From positions 29,140,001 to 29,204,000 of the forward strand of contig OZ020244.1 in the NCBI GenBank assembly GCA_963971285.1: DNA of 64,000 bases, written 5' to 3'. The stretch comes from Astropecten irregularis (Eukaryota > Echinodermata > Asteroidea > Paxillosida > Astropectinidae). The translations under genes and the position numbers were made by a program. How positions within the stretch are numbered: position 1 is the first letter of the stretch; every line of letters starts with the position of its first letter. This document shows, one piece after another, positions 56,074 through 64,000 of the stretch. Below the pieces are notes generated by a model. That model worked only from the letters and a program-made list of their open reading frames with translations. It was not told the DNA's origin and made no database searches.

Positions 56074-56434
56074 TTAAAGGTAATATCATACTTTGGTTTT
56101 TATCAAAGAAAAACAGATTCATGGGCAAAAATATCAAGACAGATACAGTAACAGTCATCTGTGGAAATGTGAGTCCCAGACGGTGCCCACTTTTTGAGAA
56201 AACAGTGAAAAACCGGCACAGTATTTCTTAGGTCTTTTCTCTTTTATTGTTGATCTTTTAAAAGATCAAAAAGATTTCGGGTCGTTGTTTTACTAATTTC
56301 TGGATAAATATACCATTTTAGGCGGAAACATTTTAATAATATTTTTCTACCATCACCATCTTCATACCCTGTAAGTTATAAATCTGTGAACATTTCTGTT
56401 TTGGTTTCTTACCAAAGTATGATACTACCTTTAA
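56074..56434 (+). mobile_element. Family A TTAA-flanked MITE (best copy)
   Basis: TTAA at both ends. AAAGGTAATATCATACTTTG to CAAAGTATGATACTACCTTTA, about 360 bp. Clear central palindrome GATCTTTTAAAAGATC. Confidence 0.92.
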
Positions 56435-56668
56435 TTGGGTTATTTTCTTATTAATGATTCTGTCATTTACTCATTATGATGCTTTGATGGCTCAAATCAT
56501 TTAGGAATTAGAAATTATGTCTAGAAGAATTAAGTCTAGTACCTCATTTCATAGCTCATGCTAACAAACGTGTGAGGAATCTGTGCTTATTTATGCAGAA
56601 GATTTGCCCATTCCAAATGGGATGATAACACGTACAGTCACATGATCTGCGAAGGTAACAGACTACCA

Positions 56669-56818
56669 GGGGTCGATTTCACCAAACTCATTGTAAATTA
56701 CTATCGATCGCAAGACTTATGATACATTGCAGCTCCACGTAGAAGCCATAGGATACGATGGGTAATCCTTCGTTTCTCAAGTTATGATCGATCGTAGAGC
56801 TTCTTGAAATCAACCCCC
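56669..56818. mobile_element. Family J MITE (copy 4)
   Basis: GGGGTCGATTTCACCAAACT to GAGCTTCTTGAAATCAACCCC. Inverted relative to copy 2, with TATCGATCGCAAGACTTATG and GTTATGATCGATCG arms. Confidence 0.85.
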
Positions 56819-56949
56819 AGCACTTAAACTCTTGTCTAATTCAAGTCTAATCTGAATTCACATGACAATTTTTACAATTCATGATTCAATCTTTGTCACA
56901 CTAATAGTTCTAGATTATCCTTGACACTGAAACAACATAAGCCTACTGT

Positions 56950-58425
56950 TGTTGTTGTTGTTTTCTCAAAGAAAAATAAATCAAACATAGCCAAAAATAT
57001 TTATTGACTAGATCTGCCATCTCCTTTATAAATCGTTTTTGAGAATTAGAATGTTAACATTTTTATCTCTTTTTCCTCCCCGAGCATGCAGTGCTTATGA
57101 ATAAATCTCTCTCACACACCTGTAGTTATTCCATTGCCCCAGTGACAGTGAGATATCTATCTGGTTTGATTGCTTGGTGGAGAACACTAGATTAGAATCG
57201 TTAGAAAATTTGAAGTACTGTTTTATTCATAGGAGATGGCACTGTGGAGAATGCTAATTAACCTTTGACGAGGTGATTAATCTCGTCAACCGGCCACCTG
57301 GATTTCATTCCCAAGTCCCTGACCATCATTTGCTAGAATAATCTTTCCATTTTATCTTCATCTCGGGCTCGTAGAGAAGGACTGGGGAGATGGTATTTAA
57401 AAAATATAAGGGCACTTTTCACTATGCAAGCTTTTACGGCTTTGATCTGTCGTGTTGCCTCGCTGTACTGTAAATATCATTTGAAGTCTATTTAGGATGA
57501 TAGCATCTGGTGATGTATGGCTGTGAACCATGACTTTTCTCTTGGTTTGTTTTCCTTCTTTTTAAATTTTATTTTTTGCGCCAGGTTTTGAAGTTTGAAA
57601 CTAGGACGATTTTAATCTTGACAGTTATTATGCAGTTACGTTGTAGATATCTTTTAATATGTATATTGCATTATAATACTTGTTACCATAACATTCTTGA
57701 ATATTATTATGAAGACGATACACACACACAATGTACACACTTTTACTCTGGGATGTATATTTAGTGAAGCCAAAGAGAGGTTCTATTCGTATAACATTAA
57801 TTACAGTTGGAGTGGAGTTAAATACTACCGTTGGGTTGAATTTTTAACCGTGTGCAATCTTTCTTGTACATAGATATTATAGAGTCAAAAGAGTTTTATC
57901 AAATTATATTGTTCGGTCTCCATATTAATAATAGCCATGTTGCCATGTTCATGGTCACATGTATTTATGGTTTCTGTATTTCGAATGATGCTTTTACCAC
58001 TTATTTTGTACTGCTTCATTATATAACGTATGCACAAAGAAATGCCTTCTTTCGATATAGCTTTCATGGTAATGAATTCTTTTGAAATTTAAAGTTCATT
58101 TGATTCAAGCGTTTTGCTCCTCTTGTAGATTTGATTACTTTTAGATAGAAGAATTCTTTCTTTTTTTAAGAGAAATCAAACTCGTTAATATTACATAACT
58201 AATCATTTTACAAAAATCTTATCTTCACTTTGATGATTTCTGAATGCACACTGTGGTGGTCAAATATTCTCTGTAGGATTATAAAAGGGGACTTCTTTTA
58301 TGGAAAATTTTGTGTAAGTTTTTAGATCAAATTTTGTTTGATTGATATTTGACAGAACTTTCTTTGATTTGCATGAATAAGTAATTGAAATCTTTTTCCA
58401 AGCAATCAGTTAGTCACATTAAACA
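56950..58425. other. Region without recognised repeats
   Basis: AT-rich DNA downstream of SSPN. Several short frames (57576, 57852) are AT-driven and carry no recognisable domain. Confidence 0.3.
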
Positions 58426-59052
58426 ATCTGTCTATCGATCAGCCAGCCTAGTTGGTCAAATCAAATGGTCAGTCATTTGGTCAATAAGTCAGTCGATCCG
58501 AGCAGATCAGTCAATTAATCAATAAATCAGTTGATCAGCCAGCCTAGTTGGTCAAATCAAATGGTCAGTCATTTGGTCGGTTAGTCTGTCTATCCGAAAA
58601 GATCAGTCAATTAATCAATAAATCAGTTGATCAGCCAGCCTAGTTGGTCAAATCAAATGGTCAGTCATTTGGTCGGTTAGTCTGTCTATCCGAACATATC
58701 AGTCAATTAATCAATAAATCAGTTGATCAGCCAGCCTAGTTGGTCAAATCAAATGGTCAGTCATTTGGTCGGTTAGTCAGTCAATCAATAGATCAGTCAA
58801 TCAATCAATAAATCAGTTGGTCAGCCAGCCTAGTTGGTCAAATCAAATGGTCAGTCATTTTGATCGGTTAGTCATTCGATCAATAGATCAGTCAATCAAT
58901 CAATAAATCAGTCGATCAGCCAGCCTAGTTGGTCAAATCAATTGGTCAGTCATTTTGACCGGTTAGTCAGTCGATCAATCATTGATCAGTTATATCAGTT
59001 ATTCAGTTAATTGATCAATCAATCGATCAATCGGACAATCAGTCGATCAGCC
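58426..59052 (+). repeat. Minisatellite, six units of 94-96 bp
   Basis: CAGCCAGCCTAGTTGGTCAA recurs at 58440, 58536, 58632, 58728, 58822 and 58917. Each unit also holds GGTCAGTCATTTGGTC and TCAATCAATAAATCAGT, themselves built from a TCAATCA/GATCAGT sub-repeat. Period drifts from 96 to 94-95 toward the 3' side. Array remnants resume at 59383 after a family E insertion. Confidence 0.93.
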
Positions 59053-59382
59053 TGGACCCAATTTCATGGAATCCGCTTTCAATGGAATTTGTTTGCTTAC
59101 GGCCACTGTAATCTATTTCATGGAATCTGTAAGCACAACGTTTGGTTAGCAAAGAATTTCTAGGGTAACCGTGATTATTTTCTGCCAATGCACTTCTACT
59201 GAAAGACAGCTTGAGACCTTACGAGAAGTGCGAAAGTACGAACGATTCTCACATGGTGTTTCCGCAAACCGATCCACATACCAATTGTCAACATGCAAAG
59301 CCTCAAATCTTTAGTAAAGACAGCTCTGCTATCGTAAGCGTAGAAATTTTGCTAACGATAACGGATTCCATGAAATTGGGCC
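59043..59382. mobile_element. Family E MITE inserted in the minisatellite
   Basis: Ends GACCCAATTTCATGGAATCC and GGATTCCATGAAATTGGGCC. Itself interrupted at 59206-59316. The array word GCCTAGTTGGTCAAA continues right after it. Confidence 0.87.
59206..59316 (+). mobile_element. Family M arm nested in E, direct repeat flanks
   Basis: TTGAGACCTTACGAGAAGTG, ATGGTGTTTCCGCAAACCGA and ATACCAATTGTCAACATGC match one arm of 305-611. AAAGACAGCT occurs just before and just after, consistent with a target duplication. The hammerhead-like boxes are not included in this fragment. Confidence 0.75.
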
Positions 59383-59545
59383 TAGCCTAGTTGGTCAAAC
59401 AGTCATTTGGTCGGTCAATCGTTGATCATCCATTCAGTCAATCACTAGATCAAGCAATATTGATCAACCAATTAATCAATCAATTTGACATGCAGCCAAT
59501 CAATTGTTTAAGCAATGCAATCAATTAATCAGCTTATTGATCAAG
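59383..59545 (+). repeat. Remnant of the 96-bp minisatellite
   Basis: GCCTAGTTGGTCAAACAGTC, CATTTGGTCGGTCAATC and ATTAATCAATCAATT continue the array beyond the family E insertion in degenerate form. Confidence 0.7.
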
Positions 59546-59943
59546 CAGTCAAAGAATCTGTCCTCTTTTAAATTTGGTTTGGCTGGAATGTTTGAACAGT
59601 TCAATAGTAAACGACACAAAGGAATCATTATGTTGGTTTCATTACAGATCACATTGGTATTAACTTTATTATTTGATTGGAAGAGGAACACTCGCACATT
59701 GGACATTTTTTATCATTACCTATGTTGGAAATATTTGTTTACTTTTTTTTTTTAAATAGTTTCATTTTTAAGACATTTGTCTGTTTTGTTTTTTTACAAT
59801 TTTAATTAGTAACATGTGCAAGTGACTGCTACAGTAAAGCTATTCACTCTTTAACCTTAACTTTCAAATTTCCGTACAATTCTAAAATCTAATGGTAAGC
59901 CCTATTTTCATTTAATTTAATTTTTTTCGAGGGAAAATGGGAA

Positions 59944-60109
59944 TAGGGCTCCACGCTCAAGCTATTTATAGAATACACCCTTTATGTCAACAGCTATAGT
60001 TACCCGGATGTTCGGACAAATATCTTAACGTTTACGTGTAAGTTAATGGGGCAACATACGACTTGTTTGTCCGAACATCTGAATGTGACGTCACAAGCGC
60101 AGAGCCCTA
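59944..60109 (-). mobile_element. Family D MITE (intact)
   Basis: TA-flanked ends AGGGCTCCACGCTCAAGC and AGCGCAGAGCCCT. Core ACCCGGATGTTCGGACAAAT to TTGTCCGAACATCTGAATG. TGACGTCA at 60086. About 165 bp, the cleanest D copy. Confidence 0.93.
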
Positions 60110-60246
60110 TTCATTGCAAACAGTGTATTTGTAAATAGTACCTGACTGGGATGTTTATCATAATGTAACAGAGAATATTCTACCTGAAACAATCAAAGAA
60201 AACCTTGCAGTTAAAACACAAAACAAAAACACGCCACAACGCGTGT

Positions 60247-60436
60247 TTGAACTATTCATAGGTAGGTTTGTGGTGACACCGTGTTATCTCTTCTGTGAGA
60301 ATGTGTGGTTCTGAGAAGAACGGCAATGGTTTAATTCTCGACATTCTGAACTGTGTGCTCTGTTCGTCTTCAGTGAACCCCATAGAACCACACACTCCAT
60401 GTCGCAGAAGAGATTACATGGCATCATCGCAAACCT
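60247..60436. mobile_element. Family N-like fold-back element
   Basis: Outer ends GGTAGGTTTGTGGTGACACC and GGCATCATCGCAAACCTACC are inverted. TGTGGTTCTGAGAAGAACGG pairs with ATAGAACCACACA. The centre has CTCGACATTCTGAAC, the complement of the GAA-GTCGAG motif of family N. Confidence 0.65.
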
Positions 60437-60621
60437 ACCTTATTCTAGTAGTTCCTCCATAAATGCATAGATTTAAGTTTTATCTATTTTAACTTAGATC
60501 AAACAAAATATTGCTTCAGAGCCCAATTTTATGGGAAAAATGCAATGTAAGTTTTTGTTTGTTTGTTTGTTATTATAGAGATAAATCATATTACAATGTC
60601 ATGCTCGTCTAATTTTACCCC

Positions 60622-60756
60622 AGGGACCAATTTCACTAACGCTTTGCAATCATTGCTCAACATAAAGTTGCTCCACAAAGTAGCGATCGATTTTTTAGTT
60701 TAGCAATAGATTTGGGCTTTAACGATGGTCGCAAATCATTAGTGAAATCGACCCCA
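60622..60756. mobile_element. Family L MITE (copy 2)
   Basis: GGGACCAATTTCACTAACGC to CATTAGTGAAATCGACCCC, with arms GCTTTGCAATCATTG and CGATGGTCGCAAAT. Same orientation as copy 1. Confidence 0.85.
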
Positions 60757-60796
60757 GGTTAGGTTGATTATAACTGTAGAGAAACATACTAATAAA

Positions 60797-61063
60797 CTAG
60801 AGGGCGGGCTCGGCAAAATATCTGTGACAACATGGGGATCGATCCGCCATTACTGAAATGGGCACTGCGCCAGCGCTTTACTATCTTTGCTGTGTACGTA
60901 CGGCGTAGGCCTTTGTACTGTAGTTTACGCAGGTGCTCCGTCAGCACAGCATTCTCTGGTACGCATGCGTATGCGTAATTCGTGCCCATAATAGTAATGG
61001 CGGCACGGGCCCATGCGCTCACAGCGCCACTGAACAGGGGAGTATTGTGCGTCCGCCCTCTAG
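60797..61063. mobile_element. MITE with CTAGAGGGCGG ends
   Basis: Inverted repeats CTAGAGGGCGGGC and GTCCGCCCTCTAG; both sides carry CGCCATTACTG or CAGTAATGGCG-like words (60849 and 61000) shared with family R. GC-rich with TACGCATGCGTATGCG. No coding sequence supported. Confidence 0.82.
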
Positions 61064-61915
61064 TAGATCCCAATATCTTCTTCAATAATCAAGAAATCTT
61101 TGAATAGATATATAGATATATATCATATGTTTATAGATTTTTAAATCAAACTTCATGTAGTCAATAATCAGTTGGTTTTATTATTTTCAAACACATGTTG
61201 TATTTCAAATTATGAATCTTTCAATAATATCTTTGTTCCCCATTTTGAATTGGTTCAAATTACATTGGAAACTTACTGAAGTGAAAAGTCACAATACAAA
61301 CGTCTGCTGCGAGTCAGATTTTGTGTGTGTATGTGGAGTGTTGATGTTTTGTTGCATGCGTGGTAAGCCTAAAGGCTGTTTCATACTCCATGTGTTTACG
61401 CACGCCCAGCGCACAATGTATAAGTGTCACATCTTTCAAGGCTCAACTCTACTGTGTGTACGCATCTCGAGGATGTTAAATTACTGTTACTTGTTCGAAT
61501 ACGGATCAAATTGGTGTGTACAAACTTTTTAATTTTTCAAATGCTGCGCACAAAGACGTGCACTTTCAGGTAAGCAGTGCTCGTTCCTACCCACAGGGAA
61601 AACACTCTGAAATGGAACGCAGTGCTGCGTACGCAGTGAATACAGAGCGAGTATGAATCGGCCTTAAATTTATCATAGTCTCTGTTTCATATGGCTGCCT
61701 TATTAATGGGTTTGTCCAAAATCTGCCCGTTATTCATATAATTTAGATTGCTGACATGTAAAATTCATGTCCATTAACAATATTTAGGACGCTGTGTGCC
61801 TGGGCGGACATGTTTTAAGTTGCACCCCACCCATACGTGTTGCCAAACATCCCCTGTATACACTGTGAGATATAGCAGGAGCCGAGCAAGTAGCTGTGAC
61901 CTATTCTATGCTTCA

Positions 61916-62072
61916 ATAGCGCTCCGCACTTATGTTAAAAATAGCACCGGATCTCATACAAACATTGCAACCATGCAAACGTGTGCATGTGCGCGTCAAT
62001 GTACACTACGCGTGTGAGACAATGTTTGTCTGACAGCCGGGGATTTTGTGACGTCATTAGTGCGGAGTGCTA
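61916..62072. mobile_element. Family F MITE (intact ends)
   Basis: TA-flanked TAGCGCTCCGCACTTATG and TTAGTGCGGAGTGCTA. TGACGTCA at 62049. Inverted relative to 51514-51672. Confidence 0.9.
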
Positions 62073-62242
62073 TTGAGTTCACAGTAGATGTAAAGGTTTC
62101 TTGTCAAATTCAACAGTCAAATTCAACATGTGACAAGCTGATAGCACACAACGTACTATTACATGTATATGCAACAGATTTTAACAAAACAGAGATTCCA
62201 TTTTGCAATGGAAATGACGAGAACCAAAGTGGGGCATACATA

Positions 62243-62463
62243 GGGCCTTTACGAAACTAGGCTTGAGGCTTGTCTTGGGACTTATTTCACTACCGCCATT
62301 TGAAGACCACAAAATGAAATGAAGGGATTGGGCCACATGACGAAGCCGAAGAAAGGCTCCAGCTTCGCCATGTATCTCAAGCCCTTCATTTCATTTAGGA
62401 CACAAAATGGCAGTAGAAAAACAAATGCCAAGCCTAGCCTCAAGCCCTATTTCGTAAAGGCCC
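62243..62463. mobile_element. Family U MITE
   Basis: Ends GGGCCTTTACGAAACTAGGC and CCTATTTCGTAAAGGCCC. Arms include AGGCTTGAGGCTTG and AGCCTAGCCTCAAGCC, AAATGAAATGAAGGG and CCCTTCATTTCATTT. Single copy here. Confidence 0.88.
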
Positions 62464-62689
62464 ATATAGTGTGCCCGACCAACTTAACGAACTCTACCCT
62501 ACCATCCAAAGTGAGCAATAAACATTCAATAGTTTCAGTACTTTACACAGAAATGTCTACACTTCATCCATCTCAATGTGCGATGTTTATTCCTGAAGAT
62601 ATCAGACCTTAGCTGAGGCTAAGGCTAAGGCTGCAGTCATCTCTGTTCCTGAATCCTGGCTGGATGATTCTGTTCTCCAGATGATGAAT

Positions 62690-62901
62690 AGACTTGGAGC
62701 CAAGTCATTCAAAGTCACGGTGATCGTCTCTTCTTTCACGCAACTCTCGCGAAACCGCTCTACTTTCTCGCGAGACTCATGGCTATGACAAGTGTTCAGC
62801 TCTGGACTCGGGACCACTTGAAACTGGCCCCAAGCCAAGAGCCAGAGTTGGGTGAAAGAAGAGATGATCAACACGACTTTGAACGACTTGGCTCCAAGTC
62901 T
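62690..62901. mobile_element. Family S short fold-back element
   Basis: Ends AGACTTGGAGCCAAGTC and GACTTGGCTCCAAGTCT; each end is itself a palindrome. Contains CTCTCGCGAAACCGCTC and TCGCGAGACTCATGGCT as in 36070-37038. AGATGATGA flanks both sides, separated from the left end by two bases. Confidence 0.83.
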
Positions 62902-63055
62902 AGATGATGAAGTCAAGATCTGTTGCTACTCCATCCTGCGACAAGATAAAACCAGATGTGGAGGTGAAGTATGTGCATAAACTTGTCCATCTCCTCCAAT
63001 ATTGTTCCCGACGACTTCAAAACAGCCTGTGTCCAAAGCAAAATGGCAGCACTAT

Positions 63056-63508
63056 CTCCGTGTACAAAGTGATGCCTGCTGGGCGCATCCATGTTTGTGC
63101 ACAAACCTATGGAAAACACAAAATGTCGACGTTTTTTGTAACTATATGTTCATTTGCATATCTGCGTTGTGTTCTATACAGGTGCGTTATCAAAGCCAAA
63201 TACGCCCAAAATCCGATGCACCTTCGGTAAATGCACATTTCATTTTATAGGGCCGTGTGCGCACACGCTCTTTACTTCAGTCACGCAATGATTGCAAGCG
63301 TCATCAAGATGCGCTACCGGTACTGTTCGCGCATACTTGCACATTGCATATAGAGTACACTCTTCGAAAGGCATTCCAGTCAAAGTGTTCTTGTCCTACA
63401 GACACGCACACATATTCAAAATGACTGCGCCCAGAATGGCTTCAAAGCGTCTATGCATGGAGAACGCAGAGCTAGCTAGCGCTCTAGTAATTTTAATTTA
63501 GCTCTATG
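63056..63508. mobile_element. Family T element, left end lost
   Basis: Inverted relative to 37114-37582. Begins CCGTGTACAAAGTGATGCC and ends GCGCTCTAGTAATTTTAAT then TTAGCTCTATG. Shared words include GTTTGTGCACAAACCTATGG and GCGTCATCAAGATGCGC. Confidence 0.85.
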
Positions 63509-63689
63509 GTAACCACAGACTAATTAGTATTTTTCCAATGTCCAAATTTACTTGAAAAGAACAGTCTATGCTCAGATTGGGAAATACTTTATAGAGAAAA
63601 CAATATTCTATACATTTTCTAGTCAGGATTTAGGGGGTCATTCTCTACTGATACATACCTCATCCACGATCATAATCCAGAGAGCATAA

Positions 63690-63830
63690 CGGGTAAGCGT
63701 AGTGACCCTTGTGTCGGAGGCCCCAGGTTCGACCCTCACCGGTGACAGAGGAAAAGGATCGAGACCATCCGTGGACCCGATTCACGTGGAGTGACAAGTC
63801 TCATGGGATGTCCTCCCCCTACTAGATATA
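63690..63830 (+). other. tRNA-like SINE candidate
   Basis: AACGGGTAAGCGTAGTGACC then CCCAGGTTCGACCCTCACCG gives a B-box-like word (GGTTCGACCCT) about 40 bp after a weak A box, followed by non-tRNA sequence. Probably a SINE head; low certainty. Confidence 0.35.
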
Positions 63831-63897
63831 AAAATAGAATGAAATGAAATGTTGCTTTTTTTTCCCTTTAGTACCAAAAACAGAAAGAATAAAACTG

Positions 63898-63995
63898 CCC
63901 CACGCTACCATAGGGATTCGAACCAGGGACATTCTGATCCAAAGCCAGAAGGTATATCAGCTATATACCAACACAACTAGTGCCCCCGGTAGTTC
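63898..63995 (-). other. tRNA-like sequence at the right edge
   Basis: Minus strand: ACTAGTTGTGTTGGTATATA (A-box-like), then CCTGGTTCGAATCCCTATGG (B box). Spacing between boxes is too long for a tRNA gene. Likely the head of a SINE. Confidence 0.4.
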
Positions 63996-64000
63996 CCCTA

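Noticed and set aside
58426..59052. CRISPR-like array
   Set aside because: The units are contiguous 94-96-bp tandem repeats without unique spacers, in an animal genome.

Overview
The window is from an animal nuclear genome. It is AT-rich, with spliced coding segments, a very long intron, dense families of short non-autonomous DNA transposons (MITEs), tRNA-derived SINEs and no compact gene packing. The single recognisable gene is sarcospan-like (SSPN), the four-transmembrane partner of the dystrophin-glycoprotein complex. The repeat landscape and an SSPN homologue suggest an invertebrate deuterostome (echinoderm, hemichordate or cephalochordate). This placement is inference; nothing here fixes the species.

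Layout. 1-15107 lies upstream of the first recognised exon. It holds MITEs, a 213-bp tandem duplication, a SINE and a hAT-like element with an 8-bp target duplication; no first exon was found. 15108-15194 is an internal SSPN exon of 29 codons. 15195-52066 is a 36.9-kb phase-0 intron filled with nested MITEs and interspersed unique blocks. 52067-52531 is the terminal coding exon (154 codons plus stop). 52532-64000 is 3' UTR and downstream DNA with more of the same MITE families, a 96-bp minisatellite, a fold-back element with tRNA-like arms and SINE-like tRNA relics near the right edge.

The two exons join in phase 0. The joined 183 residues match the C-terminal part of vertebrate sarcospan: gapless through TM2-TM3, then the cysteine-containing extracellular loop, TM4 and the MW..RY..F..G.R..S..AS juxtamembrane signature. 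A 33-residue cytoplasmic tail beyond the vertebrate end is extra.

Repeat family names used here (letters A, B, C and so on) are mine, defined only from sequence shared within the window. The main novelty is in the repeats. Three TTAA-flanked families share interchangeable halves. At least five families with unrelated cores carry the same GGGGCCAATTTCA-type end. There are several clean nestings with target duplications. Hammerhead-like CTGATGA...GAAAC cores lie in fold-back elements. Another fold-back element has tRNA-like arms. Two related TA-flanked families have placed at least six exact TGACGTCA (CRE) sites, and two more exact sites lie in a tandem duplication beside one of their copies. 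No autonomous transposase, reverse transcriptase, CRISPR array or functional tRNA was seen.
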